Part shown: piece by piece, positions 1 through 6,201 of the stretch
Layout: every line of letters begins with the position of its first letter
Position numbering within the stretch: the stretch's first letter is position 1
DNA from: an uncultured Muribaculaceae bacterium
Lineage (GTDB): Bacteria > Bacteroidota > Bacteroidia > Bacteroidales > Muribaculaceae
Direction of reading: 5' to 3'
Assembly: GCA_947628305.1 (NCBI GenBank)
Contig: CANQZG010000019.1
Coordinates: 1 to 64,000, forward strand
Length of the DNA stretch: 64,000 nucleotides
Translations under genes and position numbers: made by a program
The notes under the pieces: model-generated
Told to the model about the DNA's origin: nothing
The model's database searches: none
The model's input: only the letters and a program-made list of their open reading frames with translations

Positions 1-54
1 TAAGCCCCGCCACGCCGATGATACTGCGGAAGCGGGAAAGTAGGTAACCGCCCC
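1..54 (+). rRNA. rrf: 5S ribosomal RNA, 3' end only
   Basis: The window opens inside a 5S rRNA. The segment with CCGATGATACTGC followed by GGGAAAGTAGGTAACCGCC matches the conserved 3' third of bacterial 5S rRNA (loop E/helix IV region and the GTAGGT stretch). The 5' part lies outside the window. A strong intrinsic terminator follows directly, as expected at the end of an rRNA operon. The exact 3' end is uncertain by a few bases. Confidence 0.75.
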
Positions 55-67
55 TTACACGAAGACC

Positions 68-110
68 GGACGCCCCGGCGGGAACGACCCCGCCGGGGCG
101 TCCCATTTTT
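68..110 (+). terminator. Intrinsic terminator of the rRNA operon
   Basis: A 15-bp perfect GC-rich stem (GGACGCCCCGGCGGG pairing with CCCGCCGGGGCGTCC) with a 6-nt loop is followed by CA and five T. It sits about 15 bp after the 5S rRNA and is a textbook rho-independent terminator. Confidence 0.88.
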
Positions 111-219
111 ACCCCGCCCGCCGCCCGCCGCCTAACGTCGTTAATGACTTTAACGACCCTCCCCCCTAAACCATAACCTTTAAACTATCACCCCTCTCGG
201 TTAATTTTATTAAAAATTC

Positions 220-250
220 TTGTAGTATTGGGTGGCGGGTGTTATTTTTG
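220..250 (+). promoter_or_regulatory. Probable Bacteroidetes-type promoter for the membrane-protein gene
   Basis: TTG at 220-222 and TATTTTTG at 243-250 (TAnnTTTG -7 box) are separated by 20 bp, the usual Bacteroidetes spacing. It lies 57 bp before the ATG at 307. The rest of the 55-306 gap is a pyrimidine-rich, T-rich stretch in which I see nothing else. Confidence 0.45.
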
Positions 251-306
251 TATTGAATGAAGTCTTTTAGTTATATCTAAATGGCGGCATTGTGTGTTGT
301 AATATT

Positions 307-816
307 ATGGCAACTTTATTGGTAATAATCGGGTCGGTTTTCATTGTTTCCGCTGTGGTGTTGGCATTTATGTCATCACGGTGGGCGTCATTGTCGGCAT
401 ACGCGGGGTTATGGATGTTTGTGCTGGGGAAAACGGTTGTAATTTCGTCAGGACAGTTGATTTTCTGGGGTGCGGCGGTTGCGATAGTGCTCTTGCTTGG
501 ATGGCTGTTGCCACGGGAGGTAGCTATGGCACGAAAAGGAGTGCCATATATTGCCGGGGCGTCTTTGGCGGGAGTCCTTGTCGGGATGTTGATGTCTTCG
601 GCAGGCATGATAATAGGTGCGGTGTTGGGTGCGTTTTGTGGCGCATTGGCCTATAGCCGTACACCCGCAGGGAATGCCTTGGAGTTCCCGAGCGCGAGGT
701 TTGCCAACTATCTTGCGGCGAAAGGGCTGCCGGTTGTTGTGACTATATGTATCGTCGCACTTGTCATCGCTTTGGCGGTATCGCAGCATGAAATTATTCA
801 AGCCATTAATAATTGA
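307..816 (+). CDS. Integral membrane protein of unknown function
   Basis: The protein is 169 aa and strongly hydrophobic, with about six predicted membrane segments (roughly residues 2-22, 27-46, 49-68, 78-96, 97-115 and 140-160). The fifth is glycine/alanine-rich (GAVLGAFCGALA), suggesting tight helix packing. I chose the ATG at 307; the ORF track begins at a GTG at 292 that would only add MCCNI. The stop overlaps the TTG-ATG region of the next gene, so the two are probably co-transcribed. I recognise no family. This is host DNA outside the prophage. Confidence 0.7.
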   Translation: MATLLVIIGSVFIVSAVVLAFMSSRWASLSAYAGLWMFVLGKTVVISSGQLIFWGAAVAIVLLLGWLLPREVAMARKGVPYIAGASLAGVLVGMLMSSAGMIIGAVLGAFCGALAYSRTPAGNALEFPSARFANYLAAKGLPVVVTICIVALVIALAVSQHEIIQAINN

Positions 817-818
817 CT

Positions 819-1523
819 ATGAAAAGGATATTTCTTATATTATTTGGTGTTTTAGCCATCTCGGTCTATGGTCAGGATATACTTCCGCAGCTTAAGCGTG
901 AGAAGCCTGATATGGATAAAATCAAAAAGGAGACCCAGGACCCGTCGTCGAAGTATTATTATCCACGGCTCATGGAGGAATACCTGAAGAATGATACGTT
1001 GATGAAACTTGACAAATTCAGGCATCTGTATCTGGGGTATGTGTTCCAGGAGGATTATACACCATATCGTTCATCGGAGCATCCCCTCAGGTTTTCATTG
1101 GCTGCCGAGAAGGAAAAATTGTCGCGTCAGGAATGTGACTCTGTCATAATATATGCGCTGAAGGCTCTTGATGACAATCCTTTTGACCTGAAGGAGATGA
1201 CATTACTGATTAACGCGTACAGGGAAAAGGGTAAGGTGAACCTTGCGAATATATGGCAGTATAAGCTGAATTACCTGTTGATGACGATTGTCTCGACCGG
1301 CACAGGCCTTGACGAGGATAACGCATGGTATGTCATCGAGCCACAGCATGAGTATGTTCTTCTAAACATGATGAATTATTTTGTGGACGACCATGTGTTT
1401 TATGACCCTTACTACGAATATATAACCGTGAAAGACCCGTCAGGACGCGATGTTGGCGGGTTCTATTTCAACATCAAGAATCTCCTCGAGGAATATTACC
1501 GCAAACACCCCGACGAACTGTAG
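819..1523 (+). CDS. Secreted DUF4919-family protein
   Basis: The protein is 234 aa, starting at the ATG at 819 rather than the upstream TTG. A cleavable signal peptide is clear (MKRIFLILFGVLAISVYGQD), so the product is exported to the periplasm or surface. The remainder is a soluble alpha-helical domain with the pattern of DUF4919, a Bacteroidetes family of unknown function (PRLMEEYLKNDTLM, LYLGYVFQEDYTPY, NPFDLKEM). It follows the membrane protein by 2 bp and is probably in the same transcript. It is followed by a 40-bp palindrome that likely ends transcription. Confidence 0.78.
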   Translation: MKRIFLILFGVLAISVYGQDILPQLKREKPDMDKIKKETQDPSSKYYYPRLMEEYLKNDTLMKLDKFRHLYLGYVFQEDYTPYRSSEHPLRFSLAAEKEKLSRQECDSVIIYALKALDDNPFDLKEMTLLINAYREKGKVNLANIWQYKLNYLLMTIVSTGTGLDEDNAWYVIEPQHEYVLLNMMNYFVDDHVFYDPYYEYITVKDPSGRDVGGFYFNIKNLLEEYYRKHPDEL

Positions 1524-1569
1524 GTGGACTCTTGTTCCATAGGGAATGAGGTTGTGGTGATTTCAATAT

Positions 1570-1609
1570 AAGAGAATGGCGTCAAATAATTATTTGACGC
1601 CATTCTCTT
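1570..1609. terminator. Perfect 40-bp palindrome, probable bidirectional terminator
   Basis: AAGAGAATGGCGTCAAATAA is followed immediately by its exact reverse complement, with no loop bases. It lies 46 bp after the DUF4919 stop and 3 bp before the left attachment core. In the unintegrated chromosome it would sit directly beyond the 3' end of the convergent tRNA-Ser gene, so it probably terminated both units (inference). Confidence 0.65.
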
Positions 1610-1612
1610 TGG

Positions 1613-1627
1613 GCGGAGAGGACGAGA
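1613..1627. other. attL core (15-bp direct repeat of the tRNA-Ser 3' end)
   Basis: GCGGAGAGGACGAGA matches exactly 53919-53933, which is the acceptor stem and start of the T arm of tRNA-Ser. The match stops at 1628. The left copy lies 138 bp beyond the 3' end of the integrase gene, a usual arrangement for tRNA-targeting tyrosine recombinases. Confidence 0.85.
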
Positions 1628-1742
1628 GCCTAACGCCTGACATTCAAGGGTTTCACACAATGCCAAGTCGGTGAAAATGTGATTGTTGCATGATTTTTTG
1701 ATATTGGGCGATGTCATGGCGTGTCAATTCGGGCTTCAAAAT

Positions 1743-1763
1743 TCGTGTACCTTATCGTGTACC
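1743..1763 (+). repeat. Left pair of putative integrase arm-type sites
   Basis: TCGTGTACC occurs at 1743-1751 and again at 1755-1763 (12-bp period). The same pair with the same period and orientation occurs at the right end (53865-53885). Short direct repeats near both ends of an integrated phage are typical of the sites bound by the N-terminal arm-binding domain of tyrosine integrases. The remaining gap 1628-1764 shows nothing else. Confidence 0.6.
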
Positions 1764-1764
1764 A

Positions 1765-3036
1765 TCACAATTTATCAAACTTTGTCATTGATTGTCTTTT
1801 CAATTCATCGACAATGGCGATGTAAGGCTTCATCGCTTCAAACTTTGAATGCCCCGTCCATCGCATAATAACTTCGGCGGCGATTCCAAGTTGCAAGGCG
1901 GTGACAACGAATGTGCGCCGGGCGACGTGTGTTGTTATCAACGCCCATTTCGGCAAGACTTCTTCATGCCGTTGGTTGCCGTTGAAATACACAATGCGCG
2001 TCGGGGTGTCGATGCCCGCAGCTTTCGCAATGTTTTTCAAATAAAGATTCATCCGCACGTTACATGGCACGGGCAAGGCAAGGTCGTGTTGAAATTTTAC
2101 GTCCTTGTATTTGTCAAGTATTGCGCGGGAATGCTTGTTCAACTCGATTTTCAGCCCGTCAACCGTCTTTTGTGTCACCACGTCAATGTAAGTTTCTTTG
2201 ACATCACACCGTTTCAGTTTGGCGACATCGGAGAATCGAAGCCCGGTGTAACAACAAAACAAGAACACGTCGCGGGTGTGTTCCAAGTGTCGGTCGGCAT
2301 CCGTGAATGTCATTTCGGACATTGCCCGGACTTCTTCTTGTGTCAAATAGATTATTTCCTTTGCGTTGCCGTCCGTGCCTTTTAGTTTCGGGCGGAATGT
2401 TTCATGCACGTTGCCGGAATAATAACCGTGAACCGCCGCCCACCTGACAAACCAACGGACAAAAGCAAGGTTCTTGGCAATGGTCGTGTTCTTCAAGCCC
2501 TTTTTCATCATGTGGGCGACAAATTCTTGCATCTTTGCGTCGGTCAGGGTGTGAAAGGACAAAAGCGCGTCGAATGACTGCAACCGCTTCTTTAATGCCT
2601 TGAACTTTTGAAACGTCGCCGCCGTCCATTGATTTTCATTCCCGACGGTTGACGTGAATTTGTCATAAACTTGGAAGAACGACAATGAAACCGGGTCTTG
2701 GATTACTTCTTTAAGGGCGGTGTTACGTCCGACCAAATCGTTGAATAATTCCTTGACTTCGCCGGGGTCGGGAACACGCTTTTCAAGCAATTCATAACGC
2801 GCCATAACTTCACCGATTGCCGACCGCCATTCATCAATGATGCGGTTGATTGTCGTTGCATCAGGGTTGCCCGGCTTGACCCTTTGCGCGTTCACATCCC
2901 ACGAATCAAGGTCAACCGATTTTCCAACCGGGAAATCAAGCGGTCTTTGCCCCCGGAGCGTCACACGCATTCGGATTGGGCAAACCGCTTTGCCGCGTTT
3001 GTGGGGCAAAAACTTGACCGACCAATTTATTTTCAT
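1765..3036 (-). CDS. int: Tyrosine recombinase (prophage integrase)
   Basis: The protein is 423 aa, the usual length for Bacteroidetes tyrosine integrases. An N-terminal arm-type DNA-binding domain (about residues 1-90) is followed by a SAM-like core-binding domain (about 105-210) and the catalytic domain. Catalytic signatures are visible: TGLRFSDVAKLK (first Arg), HVARRTFVV (His-x-x-Arg), WTGHSK and the nucleophile Tyr in KPYIAI. It should integrate the phage into tRNA-Ser and excise it with a helper. Its ATG overlaps the stop of the upstream repressor-like gene in an ATGA, so the two are translationally coupled. Confidence 0.95.
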   Translation of the reverse strand: MKINWSVKFLPHKRGKAVCPIRMRVTLRGQRPLDFPVGKSVDLDSWDVNAQRVKPGNPDATTINRIIDEWRSAIGEVMARYELLEKRVPDPGEVKELFNDLVGRNTALKEVIQDPVSLSFFQVYDKFTSTVGNENQWTAATFQKFKALKKRLQSFDALLSFHTLTDAKMQEFVAHMMKKGLKNTTIAKNLAFVRWFVRWAAVHGYYSGNVHETFRPKLKGTDGNAKEIIYLTQEEVRAMSEMTFTDADRHLEHTRDVFLFCCYTGLRFSDVAKLKRCDVKETYIDVVTQKTVDGLKIELNKHSRAILDKYKDVKFQHDLALPVPCNVRMNLYLKNIAKAAGIDTPTRIVYFNGNQRHEEVLPKWALITTHVARRTFVVTALQLGIAAEVIMRWTGHSKFEAMKPYIAIVDELKRQSMTKFDKL

Positions 3037-3326
3037 TGTGCGTCCGTTTTAAGCATTTTCCCGCGACCAAGCAACAACCATTCAGGCGACACGCCAAAGT
3101 CCGTGCAGATGCCCGCCAATGCGTCCACGTCGATACATTTATAAGTCATTTCATCAATGGGCTTGTCGATTGACCCTTTCAAGGTTGCATATTTTACCCG
3201 GTTCAGGTTGTGAGCAGCGCAAAAACCTTTGATGCCGTCAATCTTGCCCAACTCGATTGCGAGATTCAGGGCTTGAAAGAATCGGCGTGTTATTTCAAGT
3301 GCTTGGGGGTTGACTGACTTTTTCAT
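3033..3326 (-). CDS. Repressor-like HTH protein upstream of integrase
   Basis: The protein is 97 aa when started at the ATG at 3326; the longer ORF (TTG, 3356) adds an unlikely lysine-rich leader. The C-terminal signature FGVSPEWLLLGRGKM is what follows the helix-turn-helix in many phage CI/XRE-like repressors of Bacteroidetes. The N-terminal half (FFQALNLAIELGKIDGIKGFCAAHNLN) fits a small helical DNA-binding domain. It is coupled to integrase by an ATGA overlap, so it may set integrase level or take part in lysogeny control. An excisionase-like role is possible but not shown. Confidence 0.7.
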   Translation of the reverse strand: MKKSVNPQALEITRRFFQALNLAIELGKIDGIKGFCAAHNLNRVKYATLKGSIDKPIDEMTYKCIDVDALAGICTDFGVSPEWLLLGRGKMLKTDAQ

Positions 3327-3466
3327 TTGAATTTTTGCTTTAATAGGAAGAAGCAAAACTTGTTTTGCCCAATTCTATTATATCGAAGATATATTTATTT
3401 TTTTTCTTTTATTTTCTTTTGCAGAAATTTGAATTGCAAATGTCCGTGGGTGCATTGCATTTGCAT

Positions 3467-3973
3467 TCAAGGGTTGGTTTCCTGAACTTCTTGAAGCAGC
3501 TTTTCAAAATCCTTTGTGCGCCAAAACACGCCCAACCCCTGACCCTTTTTCCGAATCGCGGCACGTTGTGGGTTCATCCTGAACGTCAAGGTTGTTGATG
3601 AAGATTTCCAAACATACATATCGCGCACGGTGTCGGGTGTGCCGTACTGACTGACCAAGTAATTGAAGCATTCTTCTTTGTTGTCTTTGCTAACAAGGAA
3701 TGAAACCCGGTCAATAATAAGGTCGGTCGCCCATACTGAAATAAAGTCAAGCGGGGTTTCTCCAATGTTCCGACCGTCCGGCGAAATGTCAAATTCATTG
3801 ATTCGTGATTTGAGCGAATAAGGGTTGAAGTTTTGGACATCATCTTTGAAAACCATCCCACCAATCGCAACCGTGCCGATGCCCTTTGATGTTTCAAGCG
3901 CATCAATCGACCCTTGCGCAAATATAGGAACACACGCAAGGACAAGTGCAAGAATCACGCAAAATTTACGCAT
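3467..3973 (-). CDS. Secreted prophage protein of unknown function
   Basis: The protein is 168 aa from the ATG at 3973. A signal peptide is clear (MRKFCVILALVLACVPIFAQG). The mature part is a small mixed alpha/beta domain (GIGTVAIGGMVFKDD; IDRVSFLVSKDNKEECFNYLVSQYGTPD) resembling small periplasmic proteins widespread in Bacteroides phages and plasmids. It is the last gene of the leftward unit that starts with the CI-like repressor, so it should be expressed in the lysogen. A surface or periplasmic lysogenic-conversion role is a fair guess, but its function is unknown. The 140-bp gap to 3326 is AT-rich and probably holds the integrase-unit promoter. Confidence 0.75.
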   Translation of the reverse strand: MRKFCVILALVLACVPIFAQGSIDALETSKGIGTVAIGGMVFKDDVQNFNPYSLKSRINEFDISPDGRNIGETPLDFISVWATDLIIDRVSFLVSKDNKEECFNYLVSQYGTPDTVRDMYVWKSSSTTLTFRMNPQRAAIRKKGQGLGVFWRTKDFEKLLQEVQETNP

Positions 3974-4148
3974 GGCGCATCTTGATTTCATAATCGGCAA
4001 TCATCTTGTCGAATTGGTCTTTGTTGACCATGACCGTTTCTTCACCTTTGAGGGATGCCAATTCAAGGGCATCAAAGATTTGTTCAGGCATCACCGAATA
4101 ATAAGACGGAACGCCATAAAATTTATTGACTTCAATTTCAATCATCAT
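3966..4148 (-). CDS. Small conserved hypothetical protein (60 aa)
   Basis: A short acidic/hydrophobic protein (FYGVPSYYSVMPEQIFDALELASLKGEETVMVNKDQF). It is coupled on both sides: its ATG overlaps the stop of the repressor gene (4145) and its 3' end overlaps the secreted-protein start by 8 bp. That tight packing supports it as a real gene of the lysogeny operon. No function is recognised. Confidence 0.65.
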   Translation of the reverse strand: MMIEIEVNKFYGVPSYYSVMPEQIFDALELASLKGEETVMVNKDQFDKMIADYEIKMRHA

Positions 4149-4546
4149 TGTTTCGGGGTTGATAGGTTTTCAATTATAGTGAGAAGCCGGGCTTGTTGGG
4201 CAATCAGGTTGTCAAGCGACTTTTGTTTTGCTTCAAGCAGACCGACAAGACGGGACGCATCCAACCCGGATGAATCCGGGGCGGTTTCTTCGATGGTTTC
4301 CTTTTCGACCGTCCTTTCAATAATCTTGTCGCCGTTGACGGCATCGCCGTTTTGAACGTGTTGACCACCGAACACAACATGGGGCTTTGTAAGAAGCGAC
4401 CGCAATATTCCGTCTTTTGAGCGCGGAATCTTTCGCCCTGATTCCCAATTTTGGATGGTTTTCACGTCAACACCGATGAGTTGTGCCAACTGAACTTGGG
4501 TCAAGTCCAATTTCCGTCGTAATTCTTTTAATTCTAAATCGGTCAT
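4145..4546 (-). CDS. XRE-family repressor (CI-like)
   Basis: The protein is 133 aa from the ATG at 4546 (the ORF track start at 4573 is 5' of a better ATG). The N-terminal helix-turn-helix is plain: LRRKLDLTQVQLAQLIGVDVKTIQNWESGRKIPRS. The C-terminal half contains a helical segment (LVGLLEAKQKSLDNLIAQQARLL) that probably oligomerises. It has no S24 peptidase domain, so it is unlikely to be inactivated by RecA-driven self-cleavage; the antirepressor at 12.9 kb is a candidate inducer. It is divergent from the early operon across a 221-bp region carrying two operator-like palindromes, and is the best candidate for the lysogeny master repressor. Confidence 0.85.
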   Translation of the reverse strand: MTDLELKELRRKLDLTQVQLAQLIGVDVKTIQNWESGRKIPRSKDGILRSLLTKPHVVFGGQHVQNGDAVNGDKIIERTVEKETIEETAPDSSGLDASRLVGLLEAKQKSLDNLIAQQARLLTIIENLSTPKQ

Positions 4547-4581
4547 TATTAGTGATGTAACAATTTTTAACAATAATCAAT

Positions 4582-4595
4582 GCGAAATATTCCGT
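4582..4595. promoter_or_regulatory. Second operator-like site (imperfect palindrome)
   Basis: GCGAAATATTCCGT matches the perfect palindrome at 4613-4626 at 12 of 14 positions. Centres are 31 bp apart, about three helical turns, so dimers bound to the two sites could contact each other on one face. It lies nearer the leftward repressor gene and may serve autoregulation. Confidence 0.6.
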
Positions 4596-4603
4596 GAAAA
4601 CTA

Positions 4604-4633
4604 TTGCAAAACACGGAATATTCCGTAATTTTG
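4604..4633 (+). promoter_or_regulatory. Early rightward promoter with an operator between -33 and -7
   Basis: TTG at 4604-4606 and TAATTTTG at 4626-4633 are exactly 19 bp apart, an ideal Bacteroidetes promoter. The spacer holds the perfect 14-bp palindrome ACGGAATATTCCGT (4613-4626). A repressor bound there would block polymerase directly. The likely ligand is the divergent XRE repressor at 4145-4546. The remaining 4634-4767 is an AT-rich leader with no other clear element. Confidence 0.75.
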
Positions 4634-4767
4634 CAAGCGTAAACGGGAAACGATGCAAAGTTAAAGCGAAAATGAACGCTAACAAATAGCAAAGTTACGT
4701 CATTTTAGCGAAAAACCCGCAATCGAAGCCCGAAAATTTCAAAAACGACACTAAATATTTAGCAACG

Positions 4768-5034
4768 ATGAAAGAATATATCAAAGAACAAATTGATGGT
4801 CTTGACTACGAAACCCGGTCACGGGTGCTTGATACCATCACCGCCCTTGACAACGGAAAGGGTCAGTCAATCGAGTTTTATTCCGATGGTTCGGGCGTGT
4901 GCTTCACCTATTGGTCGCCGACCATAAACCACGGTTGCCCCGGAACGATTGCCCGGTCATTCAAAATGGAAGTTGCAACCCTGATTCTTGCCGGGCATCG
5001 CTTGAAGTCGCACGAACTCCCCAAATGTATGTAA
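4768..5034 (+). CDS. First gene of the early operon, hypothetical (88 aa)
   Basis: A small soluble protein (MKEYIKEQIDGLDYETRSRVLDTI; SDGSGVCFTYWSPTINHGCPGTIARSF). I recognise no domain. Its place immediately after the repressed early promoter is where phages often put regulatory or host-takeover proteins. A GC hairpin separates it from the next gene. The start is well placed 135 bp after the -7 box. Confidence 0.7.
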   Translation: MKEYIKEQIDGLDYETRSRVLDTITALDNGKGQSIEFYSDGSGVCFTYWSPTINHGCPGTIARSFKMEVATLILAGHRLKSHELPKCM

Positions 5035-5041
5035 TAACCGC

Positions 5042-5064
5042 CGGGGCGGTGTGATGCCGCCCCG
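5042..5064 (+). terminator. GC-rich hairpin, possible partial terminator
   Basis: CGGGGCGG pairs with CCGCCCCG across a 7-nt loop, followed by CTAAATTT. The T-run is weak, so it may attenuate rather than stop early transcription after the first gene. Confidence 0.4.
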
Positions 5065-5078
5065 CTAAATTTCCCAAT

Positions 5079-5300
5079 ATGAGCAAAGAAAACTTTTCAT
5101 TCCTGAAAGGATGGTCGCAAGTCAAGAATGGCGACCTTGCAGAATGCCGCGACAAACTGATGGCGGCATTGAACATCACCACCCGCGCCGCTTGGGGCAA
5201 ACGCCTGAAAGGTGAAGTCGAACCGAAGATTTCCGAAGCCCGCGCCGTTGAAAACGTCTTTGCCGAATACGGCATCAAAGAAGTTTGGGGGGCGGAATGA
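5079..5300 (+). CDS. Small putative DNA-binding early protein
   Basis: The protein is 73 aa, of a type common in Bacteroides phages and mobile elements: a short domain with LKGWSQVKNGDLAECRDKLMAALNI and a C-terminal helix ending VENVFAEYGIKEVWG. The TTRAAWGKRLKGEVEPKISEARAVE stretch fits a helix-turn-helix recognition region (inference). It is coupled to the LuxR-like gene by an ATGA overlap at 5297-5300, so the two probably act together as early regulators. Confidence 0.65.
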   Translation: MSKENFSFLKGWSQVKNGDLAECRDKLMAALNITTRAAWGKRLKGEVEPKISEARAVENVFAEYGIKEVWGAE

Positions 5301-5689
5301 TGGAAGTTGCAGACCTTACCAAACGCGAATCCGAAATTGCGGAATTGTTCGCATGGGGCGCAAGCAAGAAAGATGTTGCAAATCGCCTTTTCATTTCGGA
5401 ACGTACCGTTGAAAATCACGCCCGGAACATTTATGCAAAGGTCGGGTGTCAAAAAATCAATGAATTGTGCGCGTGGTGGTTTTGCACAAGATTCCACATT
5501 TCATTCGACTTGTCACCCCTGAAACGGAAAGTGATTGTCGGAATGTTCCTGATGCTTCTAACCCCGCAAGTTTTCGCCCTTGACAATAAAGAGTTTTACC
5601 GGGTCGCCCGGTCAAGCGCAAGAGTTTCAAGAATAATCCGCGCCCGTCGGACGCGCAACGAATCCGACCTTGAATTTATAAACTTCTAA
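5297..5689 (+). CDS. LuxR-type HTH protein with a C-terminal hydrophobic segment
   Basis: The protein is 130 aa from the ATG at 5297. The N-terminal 65 residues form a LuxR/GerE helix-turn-helix (LTKRESEIAELFAWGASKKDVANRLFISERTVENHARNIYAKVG). It is followed by a hydrophobic stretch (IVGMFLMLLTPQVFA) and an arginine-rich tail. No sensing domain is present. It could act as a membrane-tethered or simply small regulator of phage transcription. It is one candidate for the factor that binds the recurrent 19-bp palindrome of this prophage; nothing in the sequence proves that. Confidence 0.8.
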   Translation: MMEVADLTKRESEIAELFAWGASKKDVANRLFISERTVENHARNIYAKVGCQKINELCAWWFCTRFHISFDLSPLKRKVIVGMFLMLLTPQVFALDNKEFYRVARSSARVSRIIRARRTRNESDLEFINF

Positions 5690-5700
5690 ATTTCGCAACA

Positions 5701-5922
5701 ATGAACAAGATAATATTTTGCCTCAAAGAGATTTCAGGCGGTCAAAAACTAACCCCGCGCCAACGTGCGATTTTCATGTGGTGGTCATTGTCGTTGACCT
5801 TTGCCGTGATATTCGGTGAATGTGTTTGGCTTTGCGCCCTGATGGTCGCTTCATTCGCCCTTTCAAGTCACTATTTGAAGAAAGAAGTTCCCGTTCCCGA
5901 AGATGATTCCGAAGAATTATGA
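5701..5922 (+). CDS. Small membrane protein (73 aa)
   Basis: One long hydrophobic region (about residues 25-57; FMWWSLSLTFAVIFGECVWLCALMVASFAL) probably forms a hairpin of two membrane helices, with an acidic C-terminus (EVPVPEDDSEEL). It is coupled to the next gene by an ATGA overlap at 5919-5922. Function unknown. Confidence 0.65.
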   Translation: MNKIIFCLKEISGGQKLTPRQRAIFMWWSLSLTFAVIFGECVWLCALMVASFALSSHYLKKEVPVPEDDSEEL

Positions 5923-6191
5923 TTGATATTGACCCGAACACGCGGTTGATTGACTTGACGGTTGGGCAGCTTCTTGAACTGATTGAATCAGCATCAGGGA
6001 AACCGACGCAAGACGCACCAAAGGAACGCCGCCTTGAATATGGCATCGCCGGAATTGCCCGAATCTTTAATTGCAGTATCAGCACCGCAAACCGCATCAA
6101 GGCAAGCGGAAAGATTGACAAGGCAATTTCACAACGCGGTCGGTTGATAGTCATTGACGCGGAACAAGCAATAAATCTATTTAATAAATAA
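5919..6191 (+). CDS. DUF3853-family protein
   Basis: The protein is 90 aa with the organisation of DUF3853, a family found in Bacteroidetes mobile elements: LTVGQLLELIESA, then YGIAGIARIFNCSISTANRIKASGKIDKAISQRGRLIVID. The second part reads as a winged-helix/MerR-like DNA-binding module. It lies directly before the recombination genes and probably acts in early control or replication; the role is not established. Confidence 0.8.
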   Translation: MIDIDPNTRLIDLTVGQLLELIESASGKPTQDAPKERRLEYGIAGIARIFNCSISTANRIKASGKIDKAISQRGRLIVIDAEQAINLFNK

Positions 6192-6201
6192 CTATATAAC
6201 A

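Noticed and set aside
1849-2385. 178-aa plus-strand ORF
   Set aside because: Antisense to the integrase catalytic domain.
3365-3598. 77-aa plus-strand ORF near the lysogeny genes
   Set aside because: Starts in an AT-rich gap and then runs antisense to the secreted-protein gene; no coupling or recognisable pattern.
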